NCBI RefSeq assembly: GCF_020886695.1
Contig: NZ_AP024485.1
Span: forward strand, 2,551,001 to 2,615,000
Origin: Pseudodesulfovibrio sediminis
Lineage (GTDB): Bacteria; Desulfobacterota; Desulfovibrionia; Desulfovibrionales; Desulfovibrionaceae
Length of the DNA: 64,000 nucleotides
Direction of reading: 5' to 3'
This document shows, one piece after another, positions 16,514 to 24,870 of this stretch; positions within the stretch are counted from its first letter, which is position 1, and every line of letters starts with the position of its first letter. The notes below the pieces were generated by a model. It saw only the letters and a program-made list of their open reading frames with translations, was not told where the DNA came from and ran no database searches. Both the position numbers and the translations under genes were made by a program.

Positions 16514-17644
16514 ATGGTAGAGCTTATTCGTGCGGCCAAAGCCGCGACCATGATCCCAGGAACGCCCGTCATCAACGACGCCGCTATTATTGTAGATCAG
16601 GGAATTATCCAGAAAGTCGGTACCTATGCCGACCTGGGCCCCACTTTTTCCGGTAAAGTCATGGACCTCGGTGACGTGTTCCTTGTCCCCGGTCTCATCA
16701 ATGCCCATTCCCATCTCGAACTGGCCCACCTCAGAGGCAAATGCCCCAGTGGAAAGGGGTTCGTGACCTGGGTGGAAAACCTGCTCAAACAGCCCATCTT
16801 TGATCTTGACCCGGAAGCCCTTGAGTCAGCCTGTCAGGAACTCAAGCGAACCGGAACCTTCATGGTCGGGGACATCGCCACCCGTTTTGCCAAGGAGATG
16901 GCCGGAACGCTTGAAGCTTCCGGTCTTTTTTTCGTGGTGTTCTGCGAGGCCATTGGCGAGACTGTTCCCAAAAAGACGTTCATCCCGCAAGGGGAATTCG
17001 AGGCTGGCCTTATCTCCGTAGCCGGACACTCTCTGTATACAACACATAGAGATGTGCTTCGGGCGGCCAAGGCCGAAACCCGCCTCAAAGGGCTACCGTT
17101 TTCCCTGCATCTGGCAGAGCACGATGAAGAGGTCGCCATCATGGCCGACGCTCCGAGTGAGTTCCTCGACATGCTCCATGCGCGAGGTCGTCTGCTCGAT
17201 TTCGAACCTCCGGGGAAGCGTCCCGTACAGCAGGCCGCAGCTCTTGAGCTTCTCGACGAGACCACCCTGGCGGTGCACTGCGTCAAGGTCACGGATGCAG
17301 ACATCGAGACTGTGCGTCAGTCCGGGGCCACGGTCTGTCTCTGCCCGCGATCCAACGAATTTATCGGCGTGGGCCGTGCGCCATGGGAGAAGTGGCTGGC
17401 TTCGGGCACGCCGCTTTGTCTCGGCACAGACTCGTTGGCATCCAACACCGACCTCGACCTATGGAACGAGGCGGTGTATCTTACCCAGAATTTTGATGGT
17501 GAGCTGCGCTTTGATGACGTGCTCGCCATGATGACGCGCACGCCCGCAAAAATCATGGGCGTGGAGCATCTTTTAGGTACACTGGAACCCGGCAAGATCG
17601 CAGCATTTGCCGAGGTTCCTGATAAAATACACGATCTTTTCTAA
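16514..17644 (+). CDS. Metal-dependent amidohydrolase (chlorohydrolase/deaminase type)
   Basis: A 376-residue amidohydrolase-superfamily protein with a beta-sandwich N-terminus, INAHSHLE (metal ligands His65 and His67), a central [14 protein letters not shown] and the metal Asp in LGTDSLAS. This is the arrangement of the cytosine/SAH/aminofutalosine deaminase group. An aminofutalosine deaminase of menaquinone synthesis is a plausible reading for a Desulfovibrio-like host, but the substrate is not decided by these motifs. The stop is 22 bp before pyrB, suggesting cotranscription. GAGGAG lies 13 bp before the ATG, slightly far. Confidence 0.78.
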   Translation: MVELIRAAKAATMIPGTPVINDAAIIVDQGIIQKVGTYADLGPTFSGKVMDLGDVFLVPGLINAHSHLELAHLRGKCPSGKGFVTWVENLLKQPIFDLDPEALESACQELKRTGTFMVGDIATRFAKEMAGTLEASGLFFVVFCEAIGETVPKKTFIPQGEFEAGLISVAGHSLYTTHRDVLRAAKAETRLKGLPFSLHLAEHDEEVAIMADAPSEFLDMLHARGRLLDFEPPGKRPVQQAAALELLDETTLAVHCVKVTDADIETVRQSGATVCLCPRSNEFIGVGRAPWEKWLASGTPLCLGTDSLASNTDLDLWNEAVYLTQNFDGELRFDDVLAMMTRTPAKIMGVEHLLGTLEPGKIAAFAEVPDKIHDLF

Positions 17645-17666
17645 GAATGTCGGAGGCAAACGCGAC

Positions 17667-18596
17667 ATGAAATGGCTACATAAAGACCTGCTGGATGTAT
17701 CCCAGCTTTCCAAGTCCGAGGTCATGGCGATCTTTGAGACAGCAGGGCGTTTTCAGGAATTGCAGGAACGACCCGTCAAAAAGGTGCCTACCCTCAAAGG
17801 GCGGTCCGTCATCCTTTTCTTTGCCGAACCGAGCACACGCACCAAGACGAGTTTCGATGTGGCCGGAAAGCGGCTCTCTGCCGACACCTTTTCCCTGGCC
17901 AAAAGCTCGTCCAGTCTGACCAAGGGCGAGTCCCTCAAGGATACGGCCCTGACGCTCCAGGCCATGGCGCCGGACGCCATCGTCATCCGTCACTGGTGTT
18001 CGGGAGCGGCCCGGTTCCTGGCTGACCGTCTTGATTGCGCGGTCATCAACGCGGGTGACGGGCGGCATGCGCACCCCACCCAGGCGATCCTCGACTCTTT
18101 CACCCTGCATCAGGAGTGGGGCGACATCGCGGGCAAGACCATCCTTATTCTGGGCGACATCGCCCACAGCCGCGTGGCCCGGTCCAACGTGGTCATGCTC
18201 AACAAGCTGGGTGCCAAGGTCCGCCTTTGCGCGCCGCGTACCCTCATGCCTCCGGCAGTCAAGTCCTGGCCGGTGCAGGCTTACTCCGATCTGAACGAAG
18301 CCGTGAAAGGTGTGGACGCGGTCATGTGCCTGCGGCTCCAGCTCGAACGGCAGAAAGACGGCCTGCTGCCTGATCTGCGTGAATACGCCCGTACCTTCGG
18401 ACTGGGGCAGAAGCATATTGACCTGGCCAATCCCGACGTGCGGATCATGCATCCCGGTCCCATGAACCGAGGCGTGGAGATCAGCTCGGATCTGGCTGAC
18501 AGCGCCGGGTCCCTCGTGCTGGATCAGGTCTCCAGCGGCGTGGTCACACGCATGGCCCTGCTCTTCCTGTACATGACCCGCAAGGGCGAGGAATAG
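17667..18596 (+). CDS. pyrB: Aspartate carbamoyltransferase catalytic subunit
   Basis: Catalyses carbamoyl phosphate plus aspartate to N-carbamoylaspartate, the second step of pyrimidine synthesis. The carbamoyl-phosphate motif [10 protein letters not shown] and the HPTQAILD motif are present, and [10 protein letters not shown] closes the active site. The ATG at 17667 is chosen because GGAGG sits 10 bp upstream; an upstream in-frame start would overlap the amidohydrolase. Length from there is 309 residues, normal for the family. pyrC follows after a 246-bp hairpin-rich spacer. No regulatory pyrI is present. Confidence 0.95.
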   Translation: MKWLHKDLLDVSQLSKSEVMAIFETAGRFQELQERPVKKVPTLKGRSVILFFAEPSTRTKTSFDVAGKRLSADTFSLAKSSSSLTKGESLKDTALTLQAMAPDAIVIRHWCSGAARFLADRLDCAVINAGDGRHAHPTQAILDSFTLHQEWGDIAGKTILILGDIAHSRVARSNVVMLNKLGAKVRLCAPRTLMPPAVKSWPVQAYSDLNEAVKGVDAVMCLRLQLERQKDGLLPDLREYARTFGLGQKHIDLANPDVRIMHPGPMNRGVEISSDLADSAGSLVLDQVSSGVVTRMALLFLYMTRKGEE

Positions 18597-18712
18597 AAGG
18601 CAGGCGAGGAGGGAGCAAAGCCTCCTGCCCCCTATATGCTTCGCAGGAAAAGCGACAAAGGGGATTGAGACAATGCGGCGTTATTTGGCCGCAGTGACAT
18701 AAGTAGCTGACC

Positions 18713-18800
18713 CAAGCCGCTTCAAGCGGCTTGCTACAAAAAGTTTTGGAGATTCTTAAGAACCTTTTTCAATAAGGTTCTTGAGTCCCGCCAAAGGCGG
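18713..18800. repeat. Cluster of three hairpins between pyrB and pyrC (REP-like)
   Basis: Three successive inverted repeats occupy the pyrB-pyrC spacer: 18713-18733 (10-bp perfect arms, one-base centre), 18755-18785 (12-bp arms with one wobble around a 7-base loop) and 18788-18800 (CCGCC-AAA-GGCGG). None is followed at once by a U-run, so this is not a simple terminator. The block looks like a dispersed intergenic repeat and could also attenuate readthrough to pyrC. Confidence 0.55.
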
Positions 18801-18842
18801 CCCCCGGCAGGGCAGCCAAAGGCACTTAAGGAGATATATACC

Positions 18843-20126
18843 ATGGCTAAGATTGATTTGATTGTCAGACGCGCCACGCTCGACGGAAAGGAAGTGGACG
18901 TGTTTGTGTCCAAGGGCAAGATTGTTGAGGTCAAGAAATCCGTGAAGTCGCTCGATGCGGATGACGCCAAGGTCGAAGAGGCTTTTGGGTTGACCTTGAT
19001 GCCCTCCATGACCGACGTGCATGTACACCTGCGCGAGCCGGGCTATGAATATAAGGAAGATGTGGAATCCGGTTTGCGGGCCGCTGCCTGGGGCGGGTTT
19101 TCCAATATCATGTGCATGGCCAACACCAAGCCGATCAATGACAACGCGTCTGTCACCGAGATGATGCTCGACAAGGCTCGCACATATTGGCCCAAGGGCC
19201 CCCGCCTGATTCCCATCGGTGCGCTGACCAAAGGATTGTCCGGCAAGGAACTGGCTCCCATGGCCGAGCTGGCCGAGTCGGGCTGCGGCGCGTTTTCCAA
19301 CGATGGCGTGCCTGTCAAATCCACCAAAATTTTCCGTCGTGCCATTGAATATGCCTCTGACTGGAACCGCGTGGTCATCGATCATTGCGAAGACCCGTAC
19401 ATGGGCGTGGCTGCCGGTGTGAACGAGGGCGAGGTGTCCAGCCGCCTGGGCTTGCCAGCCCAACCTGATATAGCCGAAGCATTGCAGGTGGGCCGTGATG
19501 TGCTCCTGGCCGAATATCTGGACCTGCCCATCCATCTGGCGCATATTTCCTGTAAGAAATCCGTTGATCTCATCCGGTTTGCCAAGGAGCGCGGGGTCAA
19601 GATCTCGGCGGAAACCACGCCGCATTATCTGACCATGACCGAGGATTATCTGGAGGCCGAGGGCACTGAATACGACACCAACGCCAAGGTCAACCCGCCG
19701 TTGCGTACTGAAGCGGACCGCCAGAGCATAATCGAAGCGCTTAATGATGGCACCATCGACTGTCTGGCCACGGATCATGCGCCCCATGCGACCTTTGAGA
19801 AGGAAACCGAATTTGACGTGGCGCCCTGTGGCATCACGGGGCTGGACACGGCCCTGAGCGTGACCTGGCAGCTGGTCAAGGACGGGGTGCTTGACAAGGA
19901 CGCCTTCACCCGTGCCTGGACCACGGCGCCGTGCGGGATTTTCAATCTGCCGGTGAATACGTTTGCACCAGGTGATCCTGCCGATTTCTTTCTTTTTGAT
20001 GAGGGCGAGGAGTGGACAGTGTCCAATGAAACCTTATATTCCAAGGGTAAGAACACCCCCTTGCTTGGTTCCACGCTGAAAGGACGGGTAAAAACCCATT
20101 TCATTGCGGGCAAAAAGATAGTATAA
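18843..20126 (+). CDS. pyrC: Dihydroorotase (class I)
   Basis: A 427-residue zinc amidohydrolase of pyrimidine synthesis, interconverting N-carbamoylaspartate and dihydroorotate. Metal and substrate motifs are intact: TDVHVHLREPG near residue 58, the ANTKP segment, and CLATDHAPHATFEKE in the C-terminal half. The Asp and His ligands of DHAPH argue for an active enzyme and not a PyrX-type scaffold. A strong AAGGAG lies about 10 bp before the ATG. It shares direction with pyrB. Confidence 0.95.
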   Translation: MAKIDLIVRRATLDGKEVDVFVSKGKIVEVKKSVKSLDADDAKVEEAFGLTLMPSMTDVHVHLREPGYEYKEDVESGLRAAAWGGFSNIMCMANTKPINDNASVTEMMLDKARTYWPKGPRLIPIGALTKGLSGKELAPMAELAESGCGAFSNDGVPVKSTKIFRRAIEYASDWNRVVIDHCEDPYMGVAAGVNEGEVSSRLGLPAQPDIAEALQVGRDVLLAEYLDLPIHLAHISCKKSVDLIRFAKERGVKISAETTPHYLTMTEDYLEAEGTEYDTNAKVNPPLRTEADRQSIIEALNDGTIDCLATDHAPHATFEKETEFDVAPCGITGLDTALSVTWQLVKDGVLDKDAFTRAWTTAPCGIFNLPVNTFAPGDPADFFLFDEGEEWTVSNETLYSKGKNTPLLGSTLKGRVKTHFIAGKKIV

Positions 20127-20183
20127 ACAGAACTTGACCTTACGGGTTCGTTAAAAAGATACCAAGAACACTACGAGGAGTTT

Positions 20184-21518
20184 ATGAGTCAGCCTTTCAA
20201 AGATGCTGTCGGCTTTTGTAAAACGATCATGCGCAACGGATACGATGCGTATGTGATCAATGTTCGTCTTCAGGCCCTGACCCTGGACGAAACAGGCAGC
20301 GAAAAAGAACTCGATATCTGCACCGAAGCTGCCTTTGACGAGCTTCAGAAATATTTCCCCAATATTGAAGAGTCTGAGGACATGAGCATACTCGGCTCCC
20401 TGACCGAGGGAGGCGTGCAGTATTTCTTCTACCCGGCATCCACCGAAGAGGCGGCCTACACGGATGAAGCCGTGGCCATGATGACTCCCCGTCTGCTCAA
20501 GAAACTCGAGCAGCGTGGCGATATCCCGTTGTCTTCGGTCTGCCCGTTCATTCCCAAGGCCAAGGACCTGTACGCGGACTTTGCGGACTTTGCCGAGGGC
20601 CAGATTCGTTTCAAGGGCGTGCCGGATCAGGCACTCAAGAAAGATTATTCGCTGGCCTACCGCGCCCTGCGCTTTGCCGCCAACTTCGACAAGGAAATCG
20701 AAGCCAACTCCTGGGCCGCCATTGTGCGCAATGTCCGTCGGGTGCTCGACTATGTCCCCATGGCCGATTTCCTGGACGAGTGGCGCAAGGTCGAAGCCGA
20801 GGCCATGCACAAGTTTTTCCGCCTGTTGTTCGACGCCATGCTCCTGCACGGGTTGATCCCCGAGATCGCGGCTCTGTCCCGCGTCACTCAGATCAAGAAC
20901 CCGGAAGAAGGGACCGAGGAAACCGTGCTTGAGCACACCTTGGACGTCATGAAGGCGTACCCGGAAGAGCTGCCGTATGACTGGTTCGGCACCGTGGCCT
21001 GCCTGCTGCATGATGTGGGCAAGCTTTATACGGCAGAATACTATGACGAGAAGTGGAATTTCCTTCAGCATCACCGCGTTGGTGCCAAGGTGGCCCGCAA
21101 GATCCTCAAGCGACTTCGTTTCGAGGAGCAGGACATCGACCTGATCTGCGATCTGGTGCAGAACCATATGCGCCCGCAGTTCATGCTCACGGACAAGGGC
21201 ATCCGCCGTCTGCGTTCCCTGGACGAGTACCCGCGCATCATGGAAATGGTCAAAGCGGACATCAAGGCCCGTGGCGGCTCCTGGCGTGAGTTCAACCACA
21301 ACCTCAAGATGGCTGAACGCGCTGATATCCCGGAAGAGGAGATCGAACCCTTCCTTGACGGCAACCGCATCATGGAATTGTCCAAGCTCAAGCCCGGCCC
21401 GGCCATTGGCAAAATCCGCGAACGGCTGCTCGCAGCCCAGGTCCGCGACGATGTCCAGACCGTTGAGGACGCCGAGGCATTTGTGCTCGCCTATGTGGAA
21501 GAGCACCGTCTGTACTAG
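20184..21518 (+). CDS. HD-domain protein related to CCA-adding enzymes / poly(A) polymerases
   Basis: A 444-residue protein. The N-terminal 110 residues resemble a nucleotidyltransferase head (NGYDAYVINVRLQ, then ELDICTEAAFDELQKYFPN, like the DxDIATxA block of tRNA nucleotidyltransferases), but the GG..RD loop is missing and only one Asp of the metal pair is clear. The helical neck (YSLAYRALRFAANFD) matches class II CCA-adding enzymes. An HD phosphohydrolase domain follows (ACLLHDVGKL near 280, QNHMRP near 330). Transferase activity is probably lost while the HD site is intact. GAGGAG precedes the ATG; a strong terminator follows. Confidence 0.78.
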   Translation: MSQPFKDAVGFCKTIMRNGYDAYVINVRLQALTLDETGSEKELDICTEAAFDELQKYFPNIEESEDMSILGSLTEGGVQYFFYPASTEEAAYTDEAVAMMTPRLLKKLEQRGDIPLSSVCPFIPKAKDLYADFADFAEGQIRFKGVPDQALKKDYSLAYRALRFAANFDKEIEANSWAAIVRNVRRVLDYVPMADFLDEWRKVEAEAMHKFFRLLFDAMLLHGLIPEIAALSRVTQIKNPEEGTEETVLEHTLDVMKAYPEELPYDWFGTVACLLHDVGKLYTAEYYDEKWNFLQHHRVGAKVARKILKRLRFEEQDIDLICDLVQNHMRPQFMLTDKGIRRLRSLDEYPRIMEMVKADIKARGGSWREFNHNLKMAERADIPEEEIEPFLDGNRIMELSKLKPGPAIGKIRERLLAAQVRDDVQTVEDAEAFVLAYVEEHRLY

Positions 21519-21531
21519 TCATATCCACAAG

Positions 21532-21570
21532 AAAAGGCCCTGGCTGCACAAACAGCCAGGGCCTTTTTTT
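21532..21570 (+). terminator. Rho-independent terminator
   Basis: A GC-rich stem of about 11 bp (GGCCCTGGCTG and its complement) with a 6-base loop, followed by seven T. It ends transcription of the HD-domain gene 14 bp upstream. Confidence 0.92.
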
Positions 21571-21711
21571 GAGTAACCGGTGTAGGCTGCCGGACTGCGG
21601 CGCAGCAAAAGAAGCGGTTCTTGACCAGCTTGGCAAATCCTGGCTAAACGAAGATAACGAAAAAGAGGTGTGTGGTTGAATTTTTTGCGCGCATTCAGGA
21701 AGGTTGTTTAT

Positions 21712-22485
21712 ATGGATAAGGGGACACGTATTCGTTGGCCGTTTCGTTTAGCCATTATTCTGGTTGTTCTGGTGTCGTGGGTTTCTGCTGGTGCCCCGGC
21801 GGCCCATGCGGAAGGATCGGAACTACAGGTTATCACCGAAATTGCTCCCCCCTCGGCCTTTTATGACGAACGCGGCAACCTGGCCGGATTGGCGGTAGAA
21901 GTCGTCCGGGCCATCCAGCGGGAGCTCGGCACGCACACCGAGATTCAGGTCATGCCCTGGGCGCGTGGGTATCAGGAGTTGAACAAGACCCCGGATATTG
22001 CCTTGTTTTCAACTACCCGGACACCGGCTCGTGAACGCCTCTTCAAATGGGTCGGGCCGTTGTTTACCACCCACTGGGTGCTGTACGCCCGAAAAGATAG
22101 CGGCCTGCACATCACAAGCCTTGAAGATGCCAAATCCATTGAACGCATTGGAGTCTACCGCGATGATGCCCGGGCACAGTTTCTGACTGCAAAGGGGTTT
22201 CACAATCTGGATATCGCAGACAGGCAGGAGCGCAGCGTGGTGAAACTGCTGGGTGGGCGCATCGACGCTGTCCTGTATTCGGACCTGGGCCTGAAAGCGT
22301 ATCTCGCCAAATCCGGTACGGACCCTGATTTGGTCGAGGCTGTCTATGAGCTTGGTGCCAGAGATCTCTACATTGCCTTTTCAATGGACACGGCCCCTGA
22401 GACGGTTCGCGCATGGGAGCAGGCTTTTGCGCGGCTGGAAGAGCGGGGCGACCTTCAGCGCATCCGCGAAAAGTGGCTGCCCTGA
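21712..22485 (+). CDS. Periplasmic solute-binding protein family 3
   Basis: A 257-residue secreted protein. The ATG at 21712 has AGGAAGG 8 bp upstream and starts a signal peptide with a hydrophobic core (LAIILVVLVSW) and a likely AHA cleavage site; a GTG at 21670 is less likely. The mature part matches the amino-acid-binding (SBP_bac_3) fold: ITEIAPPSAFYDERGNLAG, a central PARERLFKWVGPL and a C-terminal LQRIREKW. No permease or ATPase gene is adjacent, so it may be a stand-alone binding protein or feed another system. A second such orphan lies at 43081-43878. Confidence 0.85.
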   Translation: MDKGTRIRWPFRLAIILVVLVSWVSAGAPAAHAEGSELQVITEIAPPSAFYDERGNLAGLAVEVVRAIQRELGTHTEIQVMPWARGYQELNKTPDIALFSTTRTPARERLFKWVGPLFTTHWVLYARKDSGLHITSLEDAKSIERIGVYRDDARAQFLTAKGFHNLDIADRQERSVVKLLGGRIDAVLYSDLGLKAYLAKSGTDPDLVEAVYELGARDLYIAFSMDTAPETVRAWEQAFARLEERGDLQRIREKWLP

Positions 22486-22630
22486 CAGTACATACAGGCT
22501 GCATTTTCACACTCCATATCCACTTGAATACGTTCGTTAGCACAACGTTGAAGCGTGCTTGCTGAAAAAGGATGATCTGAAGAGGGCGTGGGCCGCCCTT
22601 GATGGGCACCCGCAATGCTGACGTCGTGTC

Positions 22631-23485
22631 TTACACTGTCATGCTGGCGAGCTGCGGCTCGGCGAATTGAGGCGTGGCCCCGTAGGCGGCCATGGCTGCT
22701 TCGGTGGTCGCCTTGGTGGGGTTGAACTCGGCTTCGAGCTTGGAAGTCAGGTCCTGAAGTTCGGCCACCTTGTCGAGTTCGGTCTTGAGGTCTTCAAGCA
22801 GCTGCTCCGTGAGGTCGATGGAATCGGCTTCATCGGCAGATGCGTCCTGAACCTGGGCAAAGAAGCGGGTCGTGATGTCCTGACTTGCGGACATGCCATC
22901 GGATTGCGCTCCGGCGTCGAAGAACAGTTCACTCTTGCCGTTGTCGAAATAGCTGTTGAGTTCCTGATTGATACCGGAGTTGAACTCGGCCATGACCGCG
23001 TCACCGGCCGAGATGCCGAAGTTGCGGTCAATGAACTTGAGCGTGTTCAGCAGTCCCTCTCCAAGGGTGCCTTCCTTGACCCCGGACGAGGTGGACTGGA
23101 GGATCATGCCCGCGGCGGCGGCAGCGGTATCATCGCCGAACCTGTCACGTATCCAGTCCATGGTGGAGGCCAGCGACGCATTCAGCCCAGAGGTATCCTT
23201 GGGCTGGCCGTCTTCCCCGAGCTCTTCGCCCATGCGGCGTATGATTTCATTGGCAAAAGTCTGTCCCAGAGTCTGGGACGAGGCGTCGTCGATTATTTTT
23301 TTAACCTGACCGGGTGCACTGGCAAGTGCAGTGGCTGCTGGAGTGAGACCATCCTTGGCCGGGTTGATGGTGGCCATCTGCCCCAGGCGCAGCCCCGGCT
23401 TGCCATCAAGCAATGCGGCGGCATCTCCAAGGTTTTGTCCCTGGTTCTGCTTGGTCTGCAACTGCTGCATGTAAGCATGGTTCAT
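22631..23485 (-). CDS. Uncharacterised protein, soluble, Gln/Ala-rich N-terminus
   Basis: I do not recognise this 284-residue protein. It begins with a Gln-rich segment (MNHAYMQQLQTKQNQGQN) and has no signal peptide or membrane segment. It is rich in Ala, Asp and Gln and has predicted helices toward the C-terminus (residues 215-265, LEDLKTELDKVAELQDL). The ATG at 23485 is chosen because AGGG lies upstream; one at 23506 lacks a ribosome site. The low-complexity start and helical tail recall secreted or flagellum-associated proteins, but nothing specific supports that. A weak hairpin (22583-22599) follows its 3' end. Confidence 0.65.
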   Translation of the reverse strand: MNHAYMQQLQTKQNQGQNLGDAAALLDGKPGLRLGQMATINPAKDGLTPAATALASAPGQVKKIIDDASSQTLGQTFANEIIRRMGEELGEDGQPKDTSGLNASLASTMDWIRDRFGDDTAAAAAGMILQSTSSGVKEGTLGEGLLNTLKFIDRNFGISAGDAVMAEFNSGINQELNSYFDNGKSELFFDAGAQSDGMSASQDITTRFFAQVQDASADEADSIDLTEQLLEDLKTELDKVAELQDLTSKLEAEFNPTKATTEAAMAAYGATPQFAEPQLASMTV

Positions 23486-23554
23486 ATGTGCGCCCTGGAT
23501 GATCATGAATATATTATCGGACGCTGGTTGCGTTTCTTTATAGGAAAAGTGTAA

Positions 23555-23584
23555 AAAAAGCGGGCCGGATTATCCGGCCCGCTT
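23555..23584 (-). terminator. Rho-independent terminator downstream of folD
   Basis: A perfect 12-bp GC-rich stem with a three-base loop (23558-23584), followed on the minus strand by a run of T. It sits 70 bp past the folD stop and ahead of the next leftward gene. Confidence 0.9.
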
Positions 23585-23654
23585 ACATAAACGTATTTTT
23601 GTTCCCTACACCCTTTTCAACTGCGCAGATGTAGTCGCTTATCGCACGTCGAGT

Positions 23655-24512
23655 CTATGCCCCAACATGCATCTTGAAGGCTTCGAGTGTGTTGACCATC
23701 AGCTGGGCGATGGTCATGGGACCGACACCGCCGGGAACCGGGGTGATGGCGTGGACTTTGTCCTTGAGTGCGTCGAAATCGCAGTCTCCGGCCAGCCCTT
23801 CATCGGTGCGGTTGATGCCGACATCCACCACAACCGCGCCTTCCTTGACCATGTCGGCGGTGACGAAGTTGGGTACGCCGATGGCGGCGAACACGAAATC
23901 CGCTTCCAGGCATTCGGCCTTGAGATCGGCGGTGCGGGAGTGACACAGGGTCACGGTGGCGTTGGCGCAGGGACCGCTTTGGGAGAGCATCATGGCCAGC
24001 GGCTTGCCCACGATATTGGAGCGACCGATGACCACGGCTTTCTTGCAGGCCGGGTCCAGGTCATACCGCTTGAGCAGGTTGATGACACCGGCCGGGGTGC
24101 ACGGTTTGAAACCGGGGATGCCCAGGGACATTTTGCCCACGTTGACGGGGTGGAAGCCATCCACGTCCTTGTCCGGGTCGATGAGATCGAGAATTTTCTG
24201 GGAGTCGAGGCCTTCGGGCAGCGGAAGCTGCACCAGGATGCCGTCCACGGTCACGTCGTTGTTCAGTTTGTGGATCAAGCCTTCCAGTTCGAGCTGGCTG
24301 GCATTTTCCAGACGATGCGGGATGGATTTGATGCCACAATCCTCGCACGCGCGTTCCTTGTTGCGAACATAGACCTGACTGGCCGGGTCTTCACCCACCA
24401 GCACAACGGCCAGACCAGGCTTGCGGCCGTACTTGGCCTCCAGTCCGGTTGTTTCCTCTTTTATTTCGGCCCGAATAGTGGCCGCCGTTTCTTTTCCGTC
24501 GAGAAGAATCAT
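23655..24512 (-). CDS. folD: Bifunctional methylenetetrahydrofolate dehydrogenase / cyclohydrolase
   Basis: A 285-residue FolD that interconverts 5,10-methylene-, methenyl- and 10-formyl-THF, supplying one-carbon units. Motifs include [17 protein letters not shown] (catalytic Lys region), [10 protein letters not shown], the Rossmann [16 protein letters not shown] and [15 protein letters not shown]. The ATG at 24512 is preferred because GGAGG lies 8 bp upstream; an upstream ATG would add eight residues. It appears monocistronic, with its own terminator. Confidence 0.95.
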   Translation of the reverse strand: MILLDGKETAATIRAEIKEETTGLEAKYGRKPGLAVVLVGEDPASQVYVRNKERACEDCGIKSIPHRLENASQLELEGLIHKLNNDVTVDGILVQLPLPEGLDSQKILDLIDPDKDVDGFHPVNVGKMSLGIPGFKPCTPAGVINLLKRYDLDPACKKAVVIGRSNIVGKPLAMMLSQSGPCANATVTLCHSRTADLKAECLEADFVFAAIGVPNFVTADMVKEGAVVVDVGINRTDEGLAGDCDFDALKDKVHAITPVPGGVGPMTIAQLMVNTLEAFKMHVGA

Positions 24513-24870
24513 TGTATCAGCCTCCGATGGCTTCAAATAGACATGGGATTTGAAACGACGAAGATGACCGCCCCCCGGTTTCCTCGTCGGCGTTGCTCGC
24601 TACCTAGAGAAAAAGGCCGTATAATGCAACCTTTCATAATCGACAGGATGTTATAAAATCACGCCTACTCGATAAGAAGTACCTCTCGTTGATCCTGCAA
24701 TACCGTGCGAACGCGCCCTCAAAAGAGTCTGGGAAAGAGAGGGATGGGCCAGTTCCTTGCAGAACAGACCCATCCCCTTTTTACTCCTGTGAGGCTTGCG
24801 AGCAATGTGCAGCTACAAAAGGCGAGCGATATCGAACCTTCCAACGGAGTACCACTATCGCAAGTCGTGT
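24513..24870. other. Intergenic region with a plus-strand terminator and no recognised gene
   Basis: 358 bp between two leftward genes. It holds a TATAAT box on the plus strand (24620-24625), a minus-strand TTGCAT/TAGGTA pair with 17-bp spacing that could serve folD, and the plus-oriented hairpin at 24741-24782. No convincing protein gene is visible. Confidence 0.5.
24741..24782 (+). terminator. Plus-oriented terminator-like hairpin without an upstream gene
   Basis: GGGATGGG (24741-24748) pairs with CCCATCCC (24769-24776), with an inner GTTC/GAAC stem, followed by C and five T on the plus strand. Both flanking protein genes run leftward, so it either backs up termination of the cytochrome unit or ends a small plus-strand RNA. 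Confidence 0.6.
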
